Notes: generated by a model not told the origin, from the letters alone. 62,617 nt of DNA from Candidatus Neoruminococcus faecicola (GCA_904398325.1 CAJFPC010000071.1:1-62617), one strand, 5' to 3'. Counted from the stretch's first letter, positions 42,153 to 52,668 are shown. Numbers and translations: made by a program.

Positions 42153-43640
42153 ATGGAGTATTTTAGCACCCGCAGCCAGCAGGACCGCGTGACGGCGGCG
42201 CAGGCCATCGCCCAGGGCCTGGCGCCGGATGGGGGCCTGTTTTTGCCGGAGGAGTTCCCCGCCCTTTCGCAAAGCGATTTGGAAGAGCTGACCGGCATGA
42301 ATGATATCGACCGATACTGTAAAGTTCTGGGCCTTTATCTCACCGATTTTGCGCCGGAAGAGATCCGCCGCTGCGTGCTGGCGGCCTATGGGGAGGGCTT
42401 TGACAGCGAGAGGATCGCGCCCATCTCCAAGCTGGACGAGCAGGATTACATCCTGGAGCTCTGGCATGGCCCCACCTGCGCCTTCAAGGATATGGCGCTG
42501 CAGCTGCTGCCCCATCTGATGACCGCCGCCATGCGGATTGTGGGGGAGAAGCGCACGGCAGTGATCCTGGCGGCCACCTCCGGCGACACCGGCAAGGCGG
42601 CGCTGGAGGGCTTCTGTGATGTGCCGCAGACCAAGGTGATGGTCTTTTATCCCCAGGATGGCGTCAGCACCATGCAGAAGCTGCAGATGCAGACCCAGCA
42701 GGGCGGCAATGTGCAGGTGACGGCGGTGCAGGGCAACTTTGACGATGCGCAGACCGGCGTCAAGGCGATTTTCGGCGATGCCCAGATGGCCCGCCGCATG
42801 GAGGAGTGCGGCGCGTTCCTCACCTCGGCCAATTCCATGAACTGGGGCCGCCTGCTGCCGCAGATCGTCTATTACATCAGCGCCTACTGCCAGCTGGTGG
42901 CGGATGAGGAGATCGCCCTGGGGGATGTGATCGACATCTGTGTGCCCACCGGCAATTTTGGCAATATCCTGGCGGGCTATTACGCCAAGCGCATGGGTCT
43001 GCCGCTGGGCAGGCTGGTCTGCGCCTCCAACGAAAACCATGTCCTCACCGATTTTCTGCGCACCGGGGATTATGACCGCAACCGGCCTTTTTATGCCACC
43101 AATTCCCCTTCGATGGATATTTTGGTCTCCAGCAATCTGGAGCGGCTGCTCTGGCACCTTTTGGGGCAGGATGGCCTGGTGCGCGAGCGTATGCAGCAGC
43201 TTGCCGGGTGTGGGGAATACACCATCCCGGCGCAGGCCCTGGCACAGCTGCAGCGGGAGTTTGCCGGCTACTACTGCGGGGAGGCCGGGACGCTGGCGGC
43301 GATCCGGCGGGTGTTCGAGCGGTATTCCTACCTGCTGGATACCCATACCGCTGTCGCTTATGACTGCGCCTGCCAGTACCGCAGCCAGACGGGCAGCGAC
43401 CGCAAGATGCTGATCCTTTCCACCGCCAGCCCTTATAAATTCCCCGAGAGCGTGGCGTCGGCCCTGGGCATCGACCTGGCCGGCAAGGAAGGGCTGGCCC
43501 TCTGCGAAGAGATCGCCCGCCGCACCGGCGCCCCGATTCCCGCGCCGCTGGCCGCCCTGGGGGAAAAGCCCCTGCGTTTTTCGGAAGAGATCCCCTGCAG
43601 CCGGATGGCGGAGCACGTTTTGCGCTTTGCCCGGCAGTAA
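42153..43640 (+). CDS. thrC: threonine synthase
   Basis: A 495-residue PLP enzyme that makes L-threonine from O-phosphohomoserine. Type II (long, E. coli/yeast-like) form. The PLP-binding Lys is in HGPTCAFKDMALQ (about residue 111), the phosphate-binding loop region in ATSGDTGKAALEGF, and NSMNWGRLLPQI is diagnostic. AAAGGAGG precedes the ATG. No hom or thrB gene is nearby. A terminator follows. Confidence 0.95.
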   Translation: MEYFSTRSQQDRVTAAQAIAQGLAPDGGLFLPEEFPALSQSDLEELTGMNDIDRYCKVLGLYLTDFAPEEIRRCVLAAYGEGFDSERIAPISKLDEQDYILELWHGPTCAFKDMALQLLPHLMTAAMRIVGEKRTAVILAATSGDTGKAALEGFCDVPQTKVMVFYPQDGVSTMQKLQMQTQQGGNVQVTAVQGNFDDAQTGVKAIFGDAQMARRMEECGAFLTSANSMNWGRLLPQIVYYISAYCQLVADEEIALGDVIDICVPTGNFGNILAGYYAKRMGLPLGRLVCASNENHVLTDFLRTGDYDRNRPFYATNSPSMDILVSSNLERLLWHLLGQDGLVRERMQQLAGCGEYTIPAQALAQLQREFAGYYCGEAGTLAAIRRVFERYSYLLDTHTAVAYDCACQYRSQTGSDRKMLILSTASPYKFPESVASALGIDLAGKEGLALCEEIARRTGAPIPAPLAALGEKPLRFSEEIPCSRMAEHVLRFARQ

Positions 43641-43652
43641 ACCGGCCCTTTG

Positions 43653-43680
43653 CAGCGCGCCCAGGCAGGCGCGCTGTTTT
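43653..43680 (+). terminator. intrinsic terminator after thrC
   Basis: CAGCGCGCC / GGCGCGCTG with a 6-base loop, then TTTT. Confidence 0.88.
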
Positions 43681-43709
43681 GCGGTGCGGGATTTTTTTGC
43701 GGGCCCTCC

Positions 43710-43738
43710 TTGCCGGAACGGAAAAAATGTTTTATACT
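43710..43738 (+). promoter_or_regulatory. sigma-A promoter of the phosphoesterase gene
   Basis: TTGCCG (43710-43715), 17-bp spacer, TATACT (43733-43738). Confidence 0.72.
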
Positions 43739-43799
43739 AATTTTGTATATGCTGACGCGTGCGGCGCGTCTTAAGCTGTAAATGGAAGGGAGGCGTGCT

Positions 43800-44483
43800 A
43801 TGGCGGTTTATACCATGGCGGACCTGCATCTTTCGCTGGGCGCTGATAAATCCATGGATATCTTCCCGGGGTGGGAAGGATATGTCCAGCGCATCCAGCG
43901 GCATTGGCAGAAGCTGATCTCCCCGGAGGATACCATCCTGGTGGGGGGCGATATTTCCTGGGGAATGACGCTGGAGCAGTCCTTGCCGGATTTCCGGTTT
44001 ATCGAGGCGCTGCCGGGGCAAAAATACCTGCTGAAGGGCAACCACGACTACTGGTGGACCACCAAGAGCAAGATGGAGCGCTTTTTTGCCGAACACGGCC
44101 TTGGCACCCTGCATATTCTCCACAACAACTGTGCTGTGGCGGAGGGCAAGGCCCTCTGCGGCACCCGCGGCTGGATGTTTGAAGCGGGCCAGCCCCACGA
44201 TCAGAAAATCGTCCAGCGGGAGGCCCAGCGCCTGGCCGCCTCCCTGGCCAGCGCGCCGGAGGGGGTGGAGAAGATTGCCTTTCTTCATTACCCGCCCGTC
44301 TACCTGGGGCAGACCATCCCGGAGTTTTTAAGGATCATGCAGGAGCATGGGGTCCGGCGCTGCTATTACGGCCATTTGCACGGCGCTGCCTGCAAAAGCG
44401 CCTTCCAGGGAGAGTATGAGGGCATCACGATGCGGCTGGTTTCGGGGGATCATCTGGGTTTTCGGCCGGTTTTCATCGAATAG
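43800..44483 (+). CDS. calcineurin-like metallophosphoesterase
   Basis: A 227-residue dinuclear metallophosphoesterase. All signature blocks are present: MADLHLS (Asp-x-His), GGDISWG, KGNHDYWW (GNHD), FLHYPP and GHLHG (GHxH). The short length and lack of a signal peptide suggest a cytoplasmic enzyme on a small phosphoester or nucleotide; the substrate is unknown. The ATG at 43800 has GGAAGGGAGG upstream. It has its own promoter and is followed by the tig promoter. Confidence 0.88.
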   Translation: MAVYTMADLHLSLGADKSMDIFPGWEGYVQRIQRHWQKLISPEDTILVGGDISWGMTLEQSLPDFRFIEALPGQKYLLKGNHDYWWTTKSKMERFFAEHGLGTLHILHNNCAVAEGKALCGTRGWMFEAGQPHDQKIVQREAQRLAASLASAPEGVEKIAFLHYPPVYLGQTIPEFLRIMQEHGVRRCYYGHLHGAACKSAFQGEYEGITMRLVSGDHLGFRPVFIE

Positions 44484-44486
44484 GGC

Positions 44487-44515
44487 TTGTGGTTTTAGGA
44501 TAGCTATGCTATAAT
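44487..44515 (+). promoter_or_regulatory. sigma-A promoter of tig
   Basis: TTGTGG (44487-44492), 17-bp spacer, TATAAT (44510-44515), beginning 3 bases after the phosphoesterase stop. Confidence 0.8.
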
Positions 44516-44560
44516 ATACGAGTTAAAATGGCAGGTTTGCTGCATACAGGAGGAACAAAA

Positions 44561-46024
44561 ATGAGTTTAACTTCAGCGAAAAAAACAGAAAATAATACTT
44601 ATGAACTGGAGCTGACCGTGGATGCGGCCGCGTTTGAAGCTGCCGTCAACAAGGCTTACCGCAAAAATGTCGGCCGGATCAATGTCCCCGGCTTCCGCAA
44701 GGGCAAAGCGCCCAAGTCGATCATTGAGAAAATGTACGGCGCCGATGTTTTTTATGATGATGCGCTCAACGATGTGTTCCCGGCAGCCTATGAGGAAGCG
44801 GTGAAAGAATCCGGCATCGAACCTGTCGACCGCCCCGATGTGGAGGTTGTCTCGGTGGATAAAGAGGCTGGCGTGCAGCTGAAGGTCTCTGTGACCGTCA
44901 AGCCCGAGGTCACCCTGAAAAACTACAAGGGCGTGGAAGTGGAAAAGAAGGCCGTCGAGGTCACTGAAGAGGATATCACCCGCGAGCTGGGCCGCCTGCA
45001 GGAAAGAGGCGCCCGTCTGGTGACGGTGGATGACCGCGCTGCTCAGAACGGCGATATCGTGGATATCGACTTTGAGGGTTCGGTGGACGGCGTCAACTTT
45101 GAGGGCGGCAAGGCGGAGCATTATGAGCTGACCCTCGGCTCCGGCAGCTTCATCCCCGGCTTTGAGGATCAGGTCGTGGGACACAGCACCGGCGAGGAGT
45201 TTGACATCCATGTCTCTTTCCCGGAGGATTATCAGGCTGAGGAGCTCAAGGGCAAAAACGCCACCTTCCACATCAAGCTGCATGAGATCAAATACCGTGA
45301 GCTGCCCGCCCTGGATGACGAGTTCGCCAAGGACGTCAGCGAGTTCGACACCCTGGAGGAGCTGAAGGCCGACCTTTCCAAGCATATCCTGGAGGCCAAG
45401 GAGCACCAGGCTGAGGAAGAGATGGAAAACGCCATTCTCGACAAGATCGTGGAGGAGATGGAGGTTGACCTGCCCCGGTGCATGATCGAGCACCGCATCG
45501 ACGAGATCGTGCAGGATTTCAACTACCGGCTGCAGTCCCAGGGCATGAACCTGGATATGTACCTGAAGTACACCGGCTCCAATCTGAGCGTTTTCCGCAA
45601 GACCTTTGAGATTTCTGCCGAGCATCAGGTGAAGGTCCGCCTGGCGCTGGAGAAGATCGTCGAGCTGGAAAAGCTGGAGGCTACCGAGGCCGAGCTGGAG
45701 GAAAAATACGCCGAGATGGCCAAGCAGTACGGCATTGAGGCGGAGAAGATCAAGAATTTCGCGCCGGAGGAGGATGTCTCCCGCGATATCTGCATGAACA
45801 AGGCTGTGGACCTGGTGAAGGCGGAAGCCAAGATCACCGAGGGCGACAAGAAGCCTGCCAAGAAGGCCGCCGCCAAGAAGCCGGCCGCCAAAAAGACCGC
45901 TGCCAAGAAGGAAGGCGAGGCGGAGGAAGGCGAGGCCAAGCCCAAAAAGACCACCACCAGAAAAACCGCTGCCAAGAAGGATAAGGCGGAGGAAGCGAAG
46001 GCTGAGCCCGCCAAGGAAGAATAA
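44561..46024 (+). CDS. tig: trigger factor with Lys/Ala-rich C-terminal tail
   Basis: Ribosome-associated chaperone and peptidyl-prolyl isomerase. The N-terminal ribosome-binding domain carries the signature VPGFRKGKAP (about residues 39-48); the FKBP-type PPIase domain lies at about residues 150-245 (NGDIVDIDFEGSVDG; GSFIPGFEDQVVG); the rest is the helical chaperone domain. At 487 residues it is about 50-60 longer than usual because of a tail from about residue 427 made of KKPA/KKAA repeats, then acidic and basic clusters, like histone H1-type tails. ACAGGAGGA sets the ATG at 44561. It precedes clpP-clpX, the usual order. Confidence 0.93.
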   Translation: MSLTSAKKTENNTYELELTVDAAAFEAAVNKAYRKNVGRINVPGFRKGKAPKSIIEKMYGADVFYDDALNDVFPAAYEEAVKESGIEPVDRPDVEVVSVDKEAGVQLKVSVTVKPEVTLKNYKGVEVEKKAVEVTEEDITRELGRLQERGARLVTVDDRAAQNGDIVDIDFEGSVDGVNFEGGKAEHYELTLGSGSFIPGFEDQVVGHSTGEEFDIHVSFPEDYQAEELKGKNATFHIKLHEIKYRELPALDDEFAKDVSEFDTLEELKADLSKHILEAKEHQAEEEMENAILDKIVEEMEVDLPRCMIEHRIDEIVQDFNYRLQSQGMNLDMYLKYTGSNLSVFRKTFEISAEHQVKVRLALEKIVELEKLEATEAELEEKYAEMAKQYGIEAEKIKNFAPEEDVSRDICMNKAVDLVKAEAKITEGDKKPAKKAAAKKPAAKKTAAKKEGEAEEGEAKPKKTTTRKTAAKKDKAEEAKAEPAKEE

Positions 46025-46040
46025 ATTCCATTTGCTTGCC

Positions 46041-46069
46041 TGCCCCTGCTTCATTTTGAGGCGGGGGCA
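46041..46069 (+). promoter_or_regulatory. hairpin between tig and clpP
   Basis: TGCCCCTGC / GCGGGGGCA with one G-U pair and an 11-base loop. It lacks a T tract, so it is more likely an mRNA-stability or processing element than a terminator. Confidence 0.4.
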
Positions 46070-46122
46070 GCATGCAACTGAAACGATTTTGACAAAATAC
46101 GACCGATCAGGAGGGATTTTTC

Positions 46123-46704
46123 ATGAGCCTTGTGCCAATGGTAGTAGAACAGACCAGCCGCGGGGAGCGCAGCTACGATATTTTTTCCCGGCTGCTCAAC
46201 GACCGCATCATCATGCTCAGCGAGGAGGTCAATGACACCACTGCCAGCTTGGTGGTGGCCCAGATGCTGTATCTGGAGGGCCAGGACCCGGAGAAGGACA
46301 TCAGCTTTTATATCAACAGCCCCGGCGGCTCTGTCACGGCCGGCATGGCGATTCTGGATACCATGAATTATATCAAATGCGATGTTTCCACCATCTGCGT
46401 GGGCATGGCGGCCTCCATGGGGGCGTTTTTGCTGGCCAACGGCACCAAGGGCAAGCGCTTTGCCCTGCCCAACAGCACGGTGATGATCCACCAGCCCTCC
46501 GGCGGCGCCCGGGGCCAGGCGACGGATATGATGATCCACACCGAGTGGATCCTGAAGGTGAAAAAGGATCTGAACCGCATGCTTGCGGAGGCCACCGGCC
46601 AGCCGCTGGAGGTCGTCGAGCGGGATACGGAACGGGATAATTTCATGACCGCCAAAGAGGCGCAGGAATACGGCCTGGTGGACCAGGTGATTGCGAAACG
46701 GTAA
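46123..46704 (+). CDS. clpP: ATP-dependent Clp protease proteolytic subunit
   Basis: A 193-residue serine protease forming the tetradecameric ClpP chamber. Catalytic Ser in GMAASMGAF (about residue 97), His in VMIHQPSGG (about 122) and Asp near the C-terminal third. The N-terminal [15 protein letters not shown] is the axial-loop region. GGAGGG precedes the ATG. Immediately followed by clpX, its unfoldase partner. Confidence 0.96.
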   Translation: MSLVPMVVEQTSRGERSYDIFSRLLNDRIIMLSEEVNDTTASLVVAQMLYLEGQDPEKDISFYINSPGGSVTAGMAILDTMNYIKCDVSTICVGMAASMGAFLLANGTKGKRFALPNSTVMIHQPSGGARGQATDMMIHTEWILKVKKDLNRMLAEATGQPLEVVERDTERDNFMTAKEAQEYGLVDQVIAKR

Positions 46705-46717
46705 GGATGGATGAACG

Positions 46718-48040
46718 ATGCCAAATAAAGGCGACGAAATGAGAACGCTGCGCTGCTCCTTCTGCGGCAAAACCCAGGAGCAGGTGGGCCGGATGATCGC
46801 CGGCCCCGGGGTGTGCATCTGCAACGAGTGTGTGGAGCTCTGCTTAAGCGTGCTGGAAGAGGATAACGGCGTGCGCCGCCCGGCCCAGCCCGCCGCCCGG
46901 GAACAGCGGGAGGAGCAGCCGATCCCCACCCCCATGGAGATCAAGGCGATTTTGGATGATTACGTCATCGGTCAGGAGGAGGCGAAGATCTCCCTGTCGG
47001 TGGTGGTATATAATCATTATAAGCGGATTTTTTACGGGGAGGACAGCGGCGTCAAGCTGGGCAAAAGCAACGTGCTGCTGCTGGGTCCCACCGGCGTGGG
47101 CAAGACTTTGCTGGCCCAGACCCTGGCGGAGGCGCTGCATGTGCCCTTTGCCATTGCGGACGCCACTACCCTGACGGAAGCCGGCTATGTGGGCGAGGAT
47201 GTGGAGAATATCCTGCTGCGGCTGATCCAGGCGGCGGATTATGATATCGACCAGGCCCAGAGGGGCATCATCTATATCGATGAGATCGATAAAATCACCC
47301 GCAAGTCGGAAAACCCCTCCATCACCCGGGATGTCAGCGGGGAGGGTGTGCAGCAGGCCCTGCTGAAAATCATCGAGGGCACGGTTTCCAACGTGCCGCC
47401 CACCGGCGGGCGCAAGCATCCCCAGCAGGAGTTTATCCAGATCGACACCTCCAATATCCTGTTTATCTGCGGCGGTGCCTTCGAGGGGATCGACAAGGTG
47501 ATCGAGCGGCGCATTTCCACCGGCTCCATGGGCTTTAACAACGACATCAAAAAGACCGACCAGGAGCGCGACGCCATCCTCAAGGAGGTAACGGCGGAGG
47601 ATCTGGTGCGGTTCGGCATGATTCCCGAGCTGGTGGGCCGCCTGCCGGTGATTACCACCCTGAACGCCCTGGATGAGAAGGCCCTGGTGGCGATCCTCAC
47701 CGAGCCGAAAAATGCCATCCTCAAGCAGTATCAGGCGCTCTTTGCCCTGGATGAGATCAATCTGGTCTTTGAAGAGGACGCAGTGACGGAGATCGCCCAT
47801 AAGGCGTTGGAGCATAAAACCGGCGCCCGCGGCCTGCGCTCCATTATGGAGGGGATTTTGGGCAGGCTGATGTTTGAGGCCCCGTCGGATTATACCATCA
47901 GCGAGATCCGCGTCACGGCGGAGATGGTGCGCGGCACCGGGGAGCCGGAGATTATCCGCGACCCCAGCCGCAAGCCTCATCAGCTGAAAATGCGCAGCCT
48001 GGAGGAGAAAAACCGCCGGCGCCGGCGCAGCGCCTCTTGA
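46718..48040 (+). CDS. clpX: ATP-dependent Clp protease ATP-binding subunit ClpX
   Basis: A 440-residue AAA+ unfoldase that feeds ClpP. The N-terminal zinc-binding domain has CSFCG and CNECVELC; Walker A GPTGVGKT (about residues 125-132), Walker [10 protein letters not shown], and the ClpP-binding IGF-type loop region lies in the 270s (sequence there reads GSMGFN). The ATG at 46718 is 13 bases after clpP, with AAGGATGG upstream. A strong terminator separates it from lon. Confidence 0.96.
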   Translation: MPNKGDEMRTLRCSFCGKTQEQVGRMIAGPGVCICNECVELCLSVLEEDNGVRRPAQPAAREQREEQPIPTPMEIKAILDDYVIGQEEAKISLSVVVYNHYKRIFYGEDSGVKLGKSNVLLLGPTGVGKTLLAQTLAEALHVPFAIADATTLTEAGYVGEDVENILLRLIQAADYDIDQAQRGIIYIDEIDKITRKSENPSITRDVSGEGVQQALLKIIEGTVSNVPPTGGRKHPQQEFIQIDTSNILFICGGAFEGIDKVIERRISTGSMGFNNDIKKTDQERDAILKEVTAEDLVRFGMIPELVGRLPVITTLNALDEKALVAILTEPKNAILKQYQALFALDEINLVFEEDAVTEIAHKALEHKTGARGLRSIMEGILGRLMFEAPSDYTISEIRVTAEMVRGTGEPEIIRDPSRKPHQLKMRSLEEKNRRRRRSAS

Positions 48041-48064
48041 CGGAGCACAGCAAAACGGCATGAT

Positions 48065-48099
48065 AAAAGGCAAGGGAAGGCGATTTCCCTTGCCTTTTT
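48065..48099 (+). terminator. intrinsic terminator after clpX
   Basis: AAAAGGCAAGGGAA / TTCCCTTGCCTTTT with a 6-base loop. Confidence 0.93.
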
Positions 48100-48194
48100 G
48101 CGGCTGCGGGAAAAGCGTGCCATTGGCGAGAAGGATTTCTGCGCTTGCAGGATTAAAAAGAATAAATTGCAAATATGCAGGACGAAATTCATAA

Positions 48195-48230
48195 ATTATA
48201 CTTGATACATCCAGATGAAACAAGTATAAT
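48195..48230 (+). promoter_or_regulatory. lon promoter with a 10-bp inverted repeat spanning -35 and -10
   Basis: TTGATA (48202-48207), 17-bp spacer, TATAAT (48225-48230). A perfect inverted repeat ATTATACTTG (48195-48204) / CAAGTATAAT (48221-48230) overlaps both boxes. It is not CIRCE or a CtsR site. Confidence 0.75.
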
Positions 48231-48283
48231 GATAATAATCTGCCCTAGAGGGCAGAAACGAGTAGCAAAAAGGGGGAGATTAT

Positions 48284-50698
48284 ATGGCGGAAGTAATGCA
48301 GAAAGAATCCGGCGCGCTGCTGCCCATGCTGGCGCTGCGCGGGCTGGTGCTGTTTCCCCAGATGGTCCTTCATTTCGATGTGGGGAGGGAAAAATCCCTC
48401 CAGGCGCTGAACGATGCCATGAGCAACGACAGGATGATCTTCCTGGTGGCTCAAAAAGATATAAGGACAGAGGACCCTGCGGTTTCGGATCTGTACCAGA
48501 TCGGCGTAGTGGCCAAAATCAAGCAGATCATCAAGCCCTCCCAGGGCGGCCCGGTGCGGGTGCTGGTGGAGGGGCGCTACCGTGCCCGCATGGCGGAATG
48601 CCTGCGCAGCGACCCGTATTTTTATGTGGAAGCGGAGCGCATGGAGCTGAAGGCCATGCCGGTGAAAAAATCCATGATGGCGGCGGCGCTGATGCGCACC
48701 ATCAAGGAGCTGTTCGAGCAGTACTGCTCGCTGACGCCCCGCATGCCGCGGGAGCTGGTGGTCAATGCCATGGGCAGCGATGACCCGGTGTATCTGGTGG
48801 AGTATATCGCCTCCCAGATGACCATCCCGCCGGAGGATAAGCAGGCGATTCTGGAGGAATCCCGCCCTATCGAGCGGCTGGAGCGGATGGCCAAGATCCT
48901 GGAGCACGAGAACAGCATCCTGACCCTGGAGCAGGAAATCCAGGAACGGGTGCGGGAACAGGTGGATAAAAACCAGCGGGAATATTATCTGCGGGAGCAG
49001 ATGCGCGCGATCTCCGTGGAGCTGGGGGAGGAGGACGTGGTCACCGAGGCCGCGGACTACCGGGAAAAAATCGAGGCCCTGCACGCGGTGGACGAGGTGA
49101 AGGAAAAGCTCCTCAAAGAGGTGGACCGCCTGGTCAAGCTGCCCTCCAGCTCCCATGAGTCCGGCGTGATCCGCGGCTATCTGGATAGCTGCCTGGAGCT
49201 GCCCTGGGGCATTTATACCAAGGAGAAAATCGATATCAAGGCAGCCAAGCGCCAGCTGGATGCCGACCATTACGGCCTGGAGAAAATCAAGGATCGCATT
49301 CTCGAATCCATCGCGGTGCGCAAGCTGGCCCCCGAGATGAAAGGGCAGATCCTCTGCTTTGTGGGCCCTCCCGGCGTGGGCAAGACCTCGATCGCCAAGT
49401 CCATTGCCAAGGCGCTGGGGCGCAAATATGCCCGCATGTCCCTGGGCGGGGTGCGGGATGAATCGGATATCCGCGGCCACCGCAAGACCTACATCGGCGC
49501 CATGCCCGGCCGGATCATCAACGCCATCAAGCTGGCGGGCAGCTCCAATCCGCTGATCCTGCTGGATGAGGTGGATAAGCTGGGCAGCGATTACCGGGGC
49601 GACCCCTCCTCCGCGCTGCTGGAGGTGCTGGACAGCGAGCAGAACTACGCCTTCCGCGATCATTATATCGAGGTGCCTTATGATCTTTCCCAGGTGCTGT
49701 TCATCGCCACAGCCAACGACCGGGATACCATCCCCGCGCCGCTGCTGGACCGCATGGAGATCATTGAGCTGGGCAGCTACACCCGGGAGGAAAAATTCCA
49801 GATCGCCAAGCGCCATCTTCTCAAAAAGCAGATGCAGCGCCACGGCCTTAATGGGCGTATGCTGCATGTGAAGGATGAGGCCTTGTACACCCTGATTGAC
49901 CACTACACCCGGGAGGCCGGCGTGCGCCGCCTGGAACGGAGCATCGCCTCTTTGTGCCGCAAAGCGGCCAAGGCCATTGCAGCCGGGGATGCCAAGCAGG
50001 TGACCGTCACCGCCCAGACGGTGGAGGAATACCTGGGCCCGAAAAAATACCTGCCGGAGCTGATCTTTGCTGAGGATCAGGTGGGCGTGGTCAACGGCCT
50101 GGCCTGGACCAGCGTGGGCGGCGAGCTGCTGCAGGTGGAAGTGGCGGTGCTGGATGGCAGCGGCAAGCTGGAACTGACCGGCTCCCTGGGCGATGTGATG
50201 AAGGAATCCGCCCATGCCGCCGTCAGCTATGTGCGCAGCTGCACCGAACAGTACGGCATCGAGAAGGATTTTTATAAAACCAAGGATATCCATATTCATG
50301 TGCCGGAGGGCGCCGTGCCCAAAGACGGCCCTTCGGCAGGCGTCACCATCTGCACGGCGCTGGTGTCCGCCCTTTCCGGCATCCCGGTGCGGCGGGATAT
50401 CGCCATGACCGGCGAGATCACCCTGCGCGGCCGGGTGCTGCCCATTGGCGGGCTGAAGGAGAAAACCATGGCCGCCTATCGGGCCGGGGTGAAGACGGTG
50501 ATGATCCCCTTCTTAAACCGGGCGGATCTCTATGAGGTGGACCCGGTGGTCAAGGAGCATATCGAGTTTATCCCCGCGGAGCATGTCAGCACCATCCTGG
50601 ATCATGCCCTGGTGCGCCAGCCGCAGCCCCTGGAGGCTGCCGCGCTGCCGGCCGGAGGGCTGGGCGCCCCCGCCGCTTCCGAAGCGGTGCGTCAGTAA
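48284..50698 (+). CDS. lon: ATP-dependent protease Lon
   Basis: An 804-residue LonA protease for misfolded and regulatory proteins. The N-terminal LAN domain starts [15 protein letters not shown]; the AAA+ module has GPPGVGKTS (about residues 361-369) and [11 protein letters not shown]; the C-terminal protease domain has the catalytic Ser in PKDGPSAGV and Lys in [21 protein letters not shown] precedes the ATG. It has its own promoter with a palindrome and is followed 12 bases later by engB. Confidence 0.96.
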   Translation: MAEVMQKESGALLPMLALRGLVLFPQMVLHFDVGREKSLQALNDAMSNDRMIFLVAQKDIRTEDPAVSDLYQIGVVAKIKQIIKPSQGGPVRVLVEGRYRARMAECLRSDPYFYVEAERMELKAMPVKKSMMAAALMRTIKELFEQYCSLTPRMPRELVVNAMGSDDPVYLVEYIASQMTIPPEDKQAILEESRPIERLERMAKILEHENSILTLEQEIQERVREQVDKNQREYYLREQMRAISVELGEEDVVTEAADYREKIEALHAVDEVKEKLLKEVDRLVKLPSSSHESGVIRGYLDSCLELPWGIYTKEKIDIKAAKRQLDADHYGLEKIKDRILESIAVRKLAPEMKGQILCFVGPPGVGKTSIAKSIAKALGRKYARMSLGGVRDESDIRGHRKTYIGAMPGRIINAIKLAGSSNPLILLDEVDKLGSDYRGDPSSALLEVLDSEQNYAFRDHYIEVPYDLSQVLFIATANDRDTIPAPLLDRMEIIELGSYTREEKFQIAKRHLLKKQMQRHGLNGRMLHVKDEALYTLIDHYTREAGVRRLERSIASLCRKAAKAIAAGDAKQVTVTAQTVEEYLGPKKYLPELIFAEDQVGVVNGLAWTSVGGELLQVEVAVLDGSGKLELTGSLGDVMKESAHAAVSYVRSCTEQYGIEKDFYKTKDIHIHVPEGAVPKDGPSAGVTICTALVSALSGIPVRRDIAMTGEITLRGRVLPIGGLKEKTMAAYRAGVKTVMIPFLNRADLYEVDPVVKEHIEFIPAEHVSTILDHALVRQPQPLEAAALPAGGLGAPAASEAVRQ

Positions 50699-50710
50699 AG
50701 GGGGCCCGCC

Positions 50711-51349
50711 ATGAATTTTCAGCAGGTGGTTTTTGAGTCTTCCTACGGCAATGCATCCCAGCTGCCGGCTTCTGATCTGGCGGAGATTGTCTTCGCTGGC
50801 CGCAGCAATGTGGGCAAATCCTCCATGATCAATAAGATTTTCTGCCGCAAGCAGCTGGCAAGGGTCAGCTCGGTGCCGGGCAAAACCCGCACCATCAATT
50901 TCTTCCGGGGGGAAAACCTGCGCTTTGCCGACCTGCCGGGCTACGGCTACGCCAAGGTCTCCAAGGCGGAGAAGGAGCGCTGGGGCAGGCTGATGGCGGA
51001 ATATTTCGCTTCGGGGCGGAATATTGCCCTGGTGTTCAGCCTGATCGATATGCGCCACAGCCCCACCCGGGATGATGTGCAGATGATCCAATTTCTCATC
51101 GAGCAGGAGTTCCCGCTGGTGGTGGTGCTGACCAAGAAGGATAAGCTCTCCCGCCGCGAGGCACAGGAGCGCCTGGCCGCCTTCCAGACGGAGATCCCCT
51201 GCGGCGACCAGATCACCATGATCCCCTTTTCCGCCGAAACCGGCGAGGGGGTGGAGGAGATCCACGCCATTTTGGAGGAGATTTCCGACGGCATCCGTCA
51301 GGAGGAGGCTGTCATCCCCCCAGGGGATGATGAAAATAGAGGAAATTAA
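50711..51349 (+). CDS. engB: ribosome biogenesis GTP-binding protein EngB (YsxC)
   Basis: A 212-residue TRAFAC GTPase for 50S assembly. Motifs: GRSNVGKSS (G1), PGKTRTINFF (G2), DLPGYGYAK (G3), TKKDKLSR (G4) and FSAETGEG (G5). Downstream of lon as in many Firmicutes (lon-ysxC), so translation is probably from the lon mRNA. The C-terminal tail is acidic. Confidence 0.95.
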   Translation: MNFQQVVFESSYGNASQLPASDLAEIVFAGRSNVGKSSMINKIFCRKQLARVSSVPGKTRTINFFRGENLRFADLPGYGYAKVSKAEKERWGRLMAEYFASGRNIALVFSLIDMRHSPTRDDVQMIQFLIEQEFPLVVVLTKKDKLSRREAQERLAAFQTEIPCGDQITMIPFSAETGEGVEEIHAILEEISDGIRQEEAVIPPGDDENRGN

Positions 51350-51369
51350 ATAGCAAAGGAGCAGAGGGT

Positions 51370-52668
51370 ATGTTTGTATCAGACGCGCTGAATGTCAACC
51401 AGCTGGGGCATCTCACCATCGGCGGCCGCGACACGGTGGAGCTGGCCCGCACTTTTGGGACGCCGCTCTATGTCATGGATGAGCAGGAGATCCGCCGCAG
51501 CTGCCGCAGTTACCGCAAATCCATGGAGGAGTTTTACCACGGCCACGGTTTGGTGGCCTATGCCAGCAAGGCCATGTGCTGCAAGGCGATCTGCCAGATC
51601 GTCAAGGAAGAGGGCCTGGGGCTGGATGTTGTCTCCGGCGGGGAGCTGTATACCGCCCGACAGGTGGATTTCCCCATGGAGAAGATTTTCTTCCACGGCA
51701 ACAACAAGACCCCGGAAGAATTGATGATGGCGCTGGAATATGAGGTAGGCCACATTGTGGTGGATAACCTGCCGGAGCTGGAGCTGCTCAGCCAGCTGGC
51801 TGCCAGCCAGAAAAAAACCGCTCACATCCTCTTCCGCATCAAGCCGGGCATCGACGCTCATACTCACAATTTTGTGCGCACCGGCCAGATCGACAGCAAG
51901 TTCGGCTTCGCGTTGGAAACCGGCGAGGCCATGGCGGCGGTGAAGGCTGCCATCGCGGCGGAAAATATCCAACTGGACGGCCTGCACTGCCACATCGGCT
52001 CCCAGATTTTCGGCAAGGAGCCCTTTGAGCTGGCGGCCAAGGTGATGGTGAATTTTATCGGCGACATCAAGGATGCAACCGGCTATGAGATCAAAATGCT
52101 CAACCTGGGCGGCGGCTACGGCATCAAATACCTGCCGGAGCATGACCCCATCGAATACGACCAGTACATGCTCAGCGTCTCGGAGGTGGTCAAAAGCGAG
52201 TGCCAGGCCCGCGGCGTGCAGCTGCCCTTCATCGTCATGGAGCCGGGCCGCTCTATTGTGGGGCCGGCCGGCATCACCCTGTACACGGTGGGCGCCGTCA
52301 AAGAGATTCCCGGCATCCGCACCTATATTTCCATCGACGGCGGCATGGGGGATAATCCCCGCTACGCGCTGTACCAGTCGGAATATGAGGCCATTGTGGC
52401 CAACAAAGCGGGCGAGCCCAAGAGCATGCGGGTCACCGTCGCGGGCAAATGCTGCGAGAGCGGCGATTTGATCGGCGAGGGGATGATGATCCAGCAGGTG
52501 CAGGCGGGGGATATCCTGGCGGTGCTGGCCACCGGCGCCTACAACTATTCCATGTCCTCCAACTATAACCGCATCCCCAAGCCGGCCGTGGTCCTGGTCA
52601 ACGGGGAGGATGCCCGCGTGATTGTCAAGCGGGAAACCATGGAGGATATTGTGCGCAACGATCTGTAA
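51370..52668 (+). CDS. lysA: diaminopimelate decarboxylase
   Basis: A 432-residue PLP enzyme, last step of lysine synthesis (meso-DAP to lysine). PLP Lys in AYASKAMCC (about residue 67), glycine loop LNLGGGYGIKY, EPGRSIVGPAG, and CCESGD with the substrate-contacting Cys of the dimer partner. AAAGGAG upstream of the ATG at 51370. It is 20 bases after engB without a terminator. Confidence 0.94.
   Translation: MFVSDALNVNQLGHLTIGGRDTVELARTFGTPLYVMDEQEIRRSCRSYRKSMEEFYHGHGLVAYASKAMCCKAICQIVKEEGLGLDVVSGGELYTARQVDFPMEKIFFHGNNKTPEELMMALEYEVGHIVVDNLPELELLSQLAASQKKTAHILFRIKPGIDAHTHNFVRTGQIDSKFGFALETGEAMAAVKAAIAAENIQLDGLHCHIGSQIFGKEPFELAAKVMVNFIGDIKDATGYEIKMLNLGGGYGIKYLPEHDPIEYDQYMLSVSEVVKSECQARGVQLPFIVMEPGRSIVGPAGITLYTVGAVKEIPGIRTYISIDGGMGDNPRYALYQSEYEAIVANKAGEPKSMRVTVAGKCCESGDLIGEGMMIQQVQAGDILAVLATGAYNYSMSSNYNRIPKPAVVLVNGEDARVIVKRETMEDIVRNDL

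Noticed and set aside
45840-46024. Lys/Ala repeats as a DNA repeat array or CRISPR
   Set aside because: The repeats are irregular at DNA level and in frame with trigger factor; no direct repeats with uniform spacers were seen anywhere in the window.
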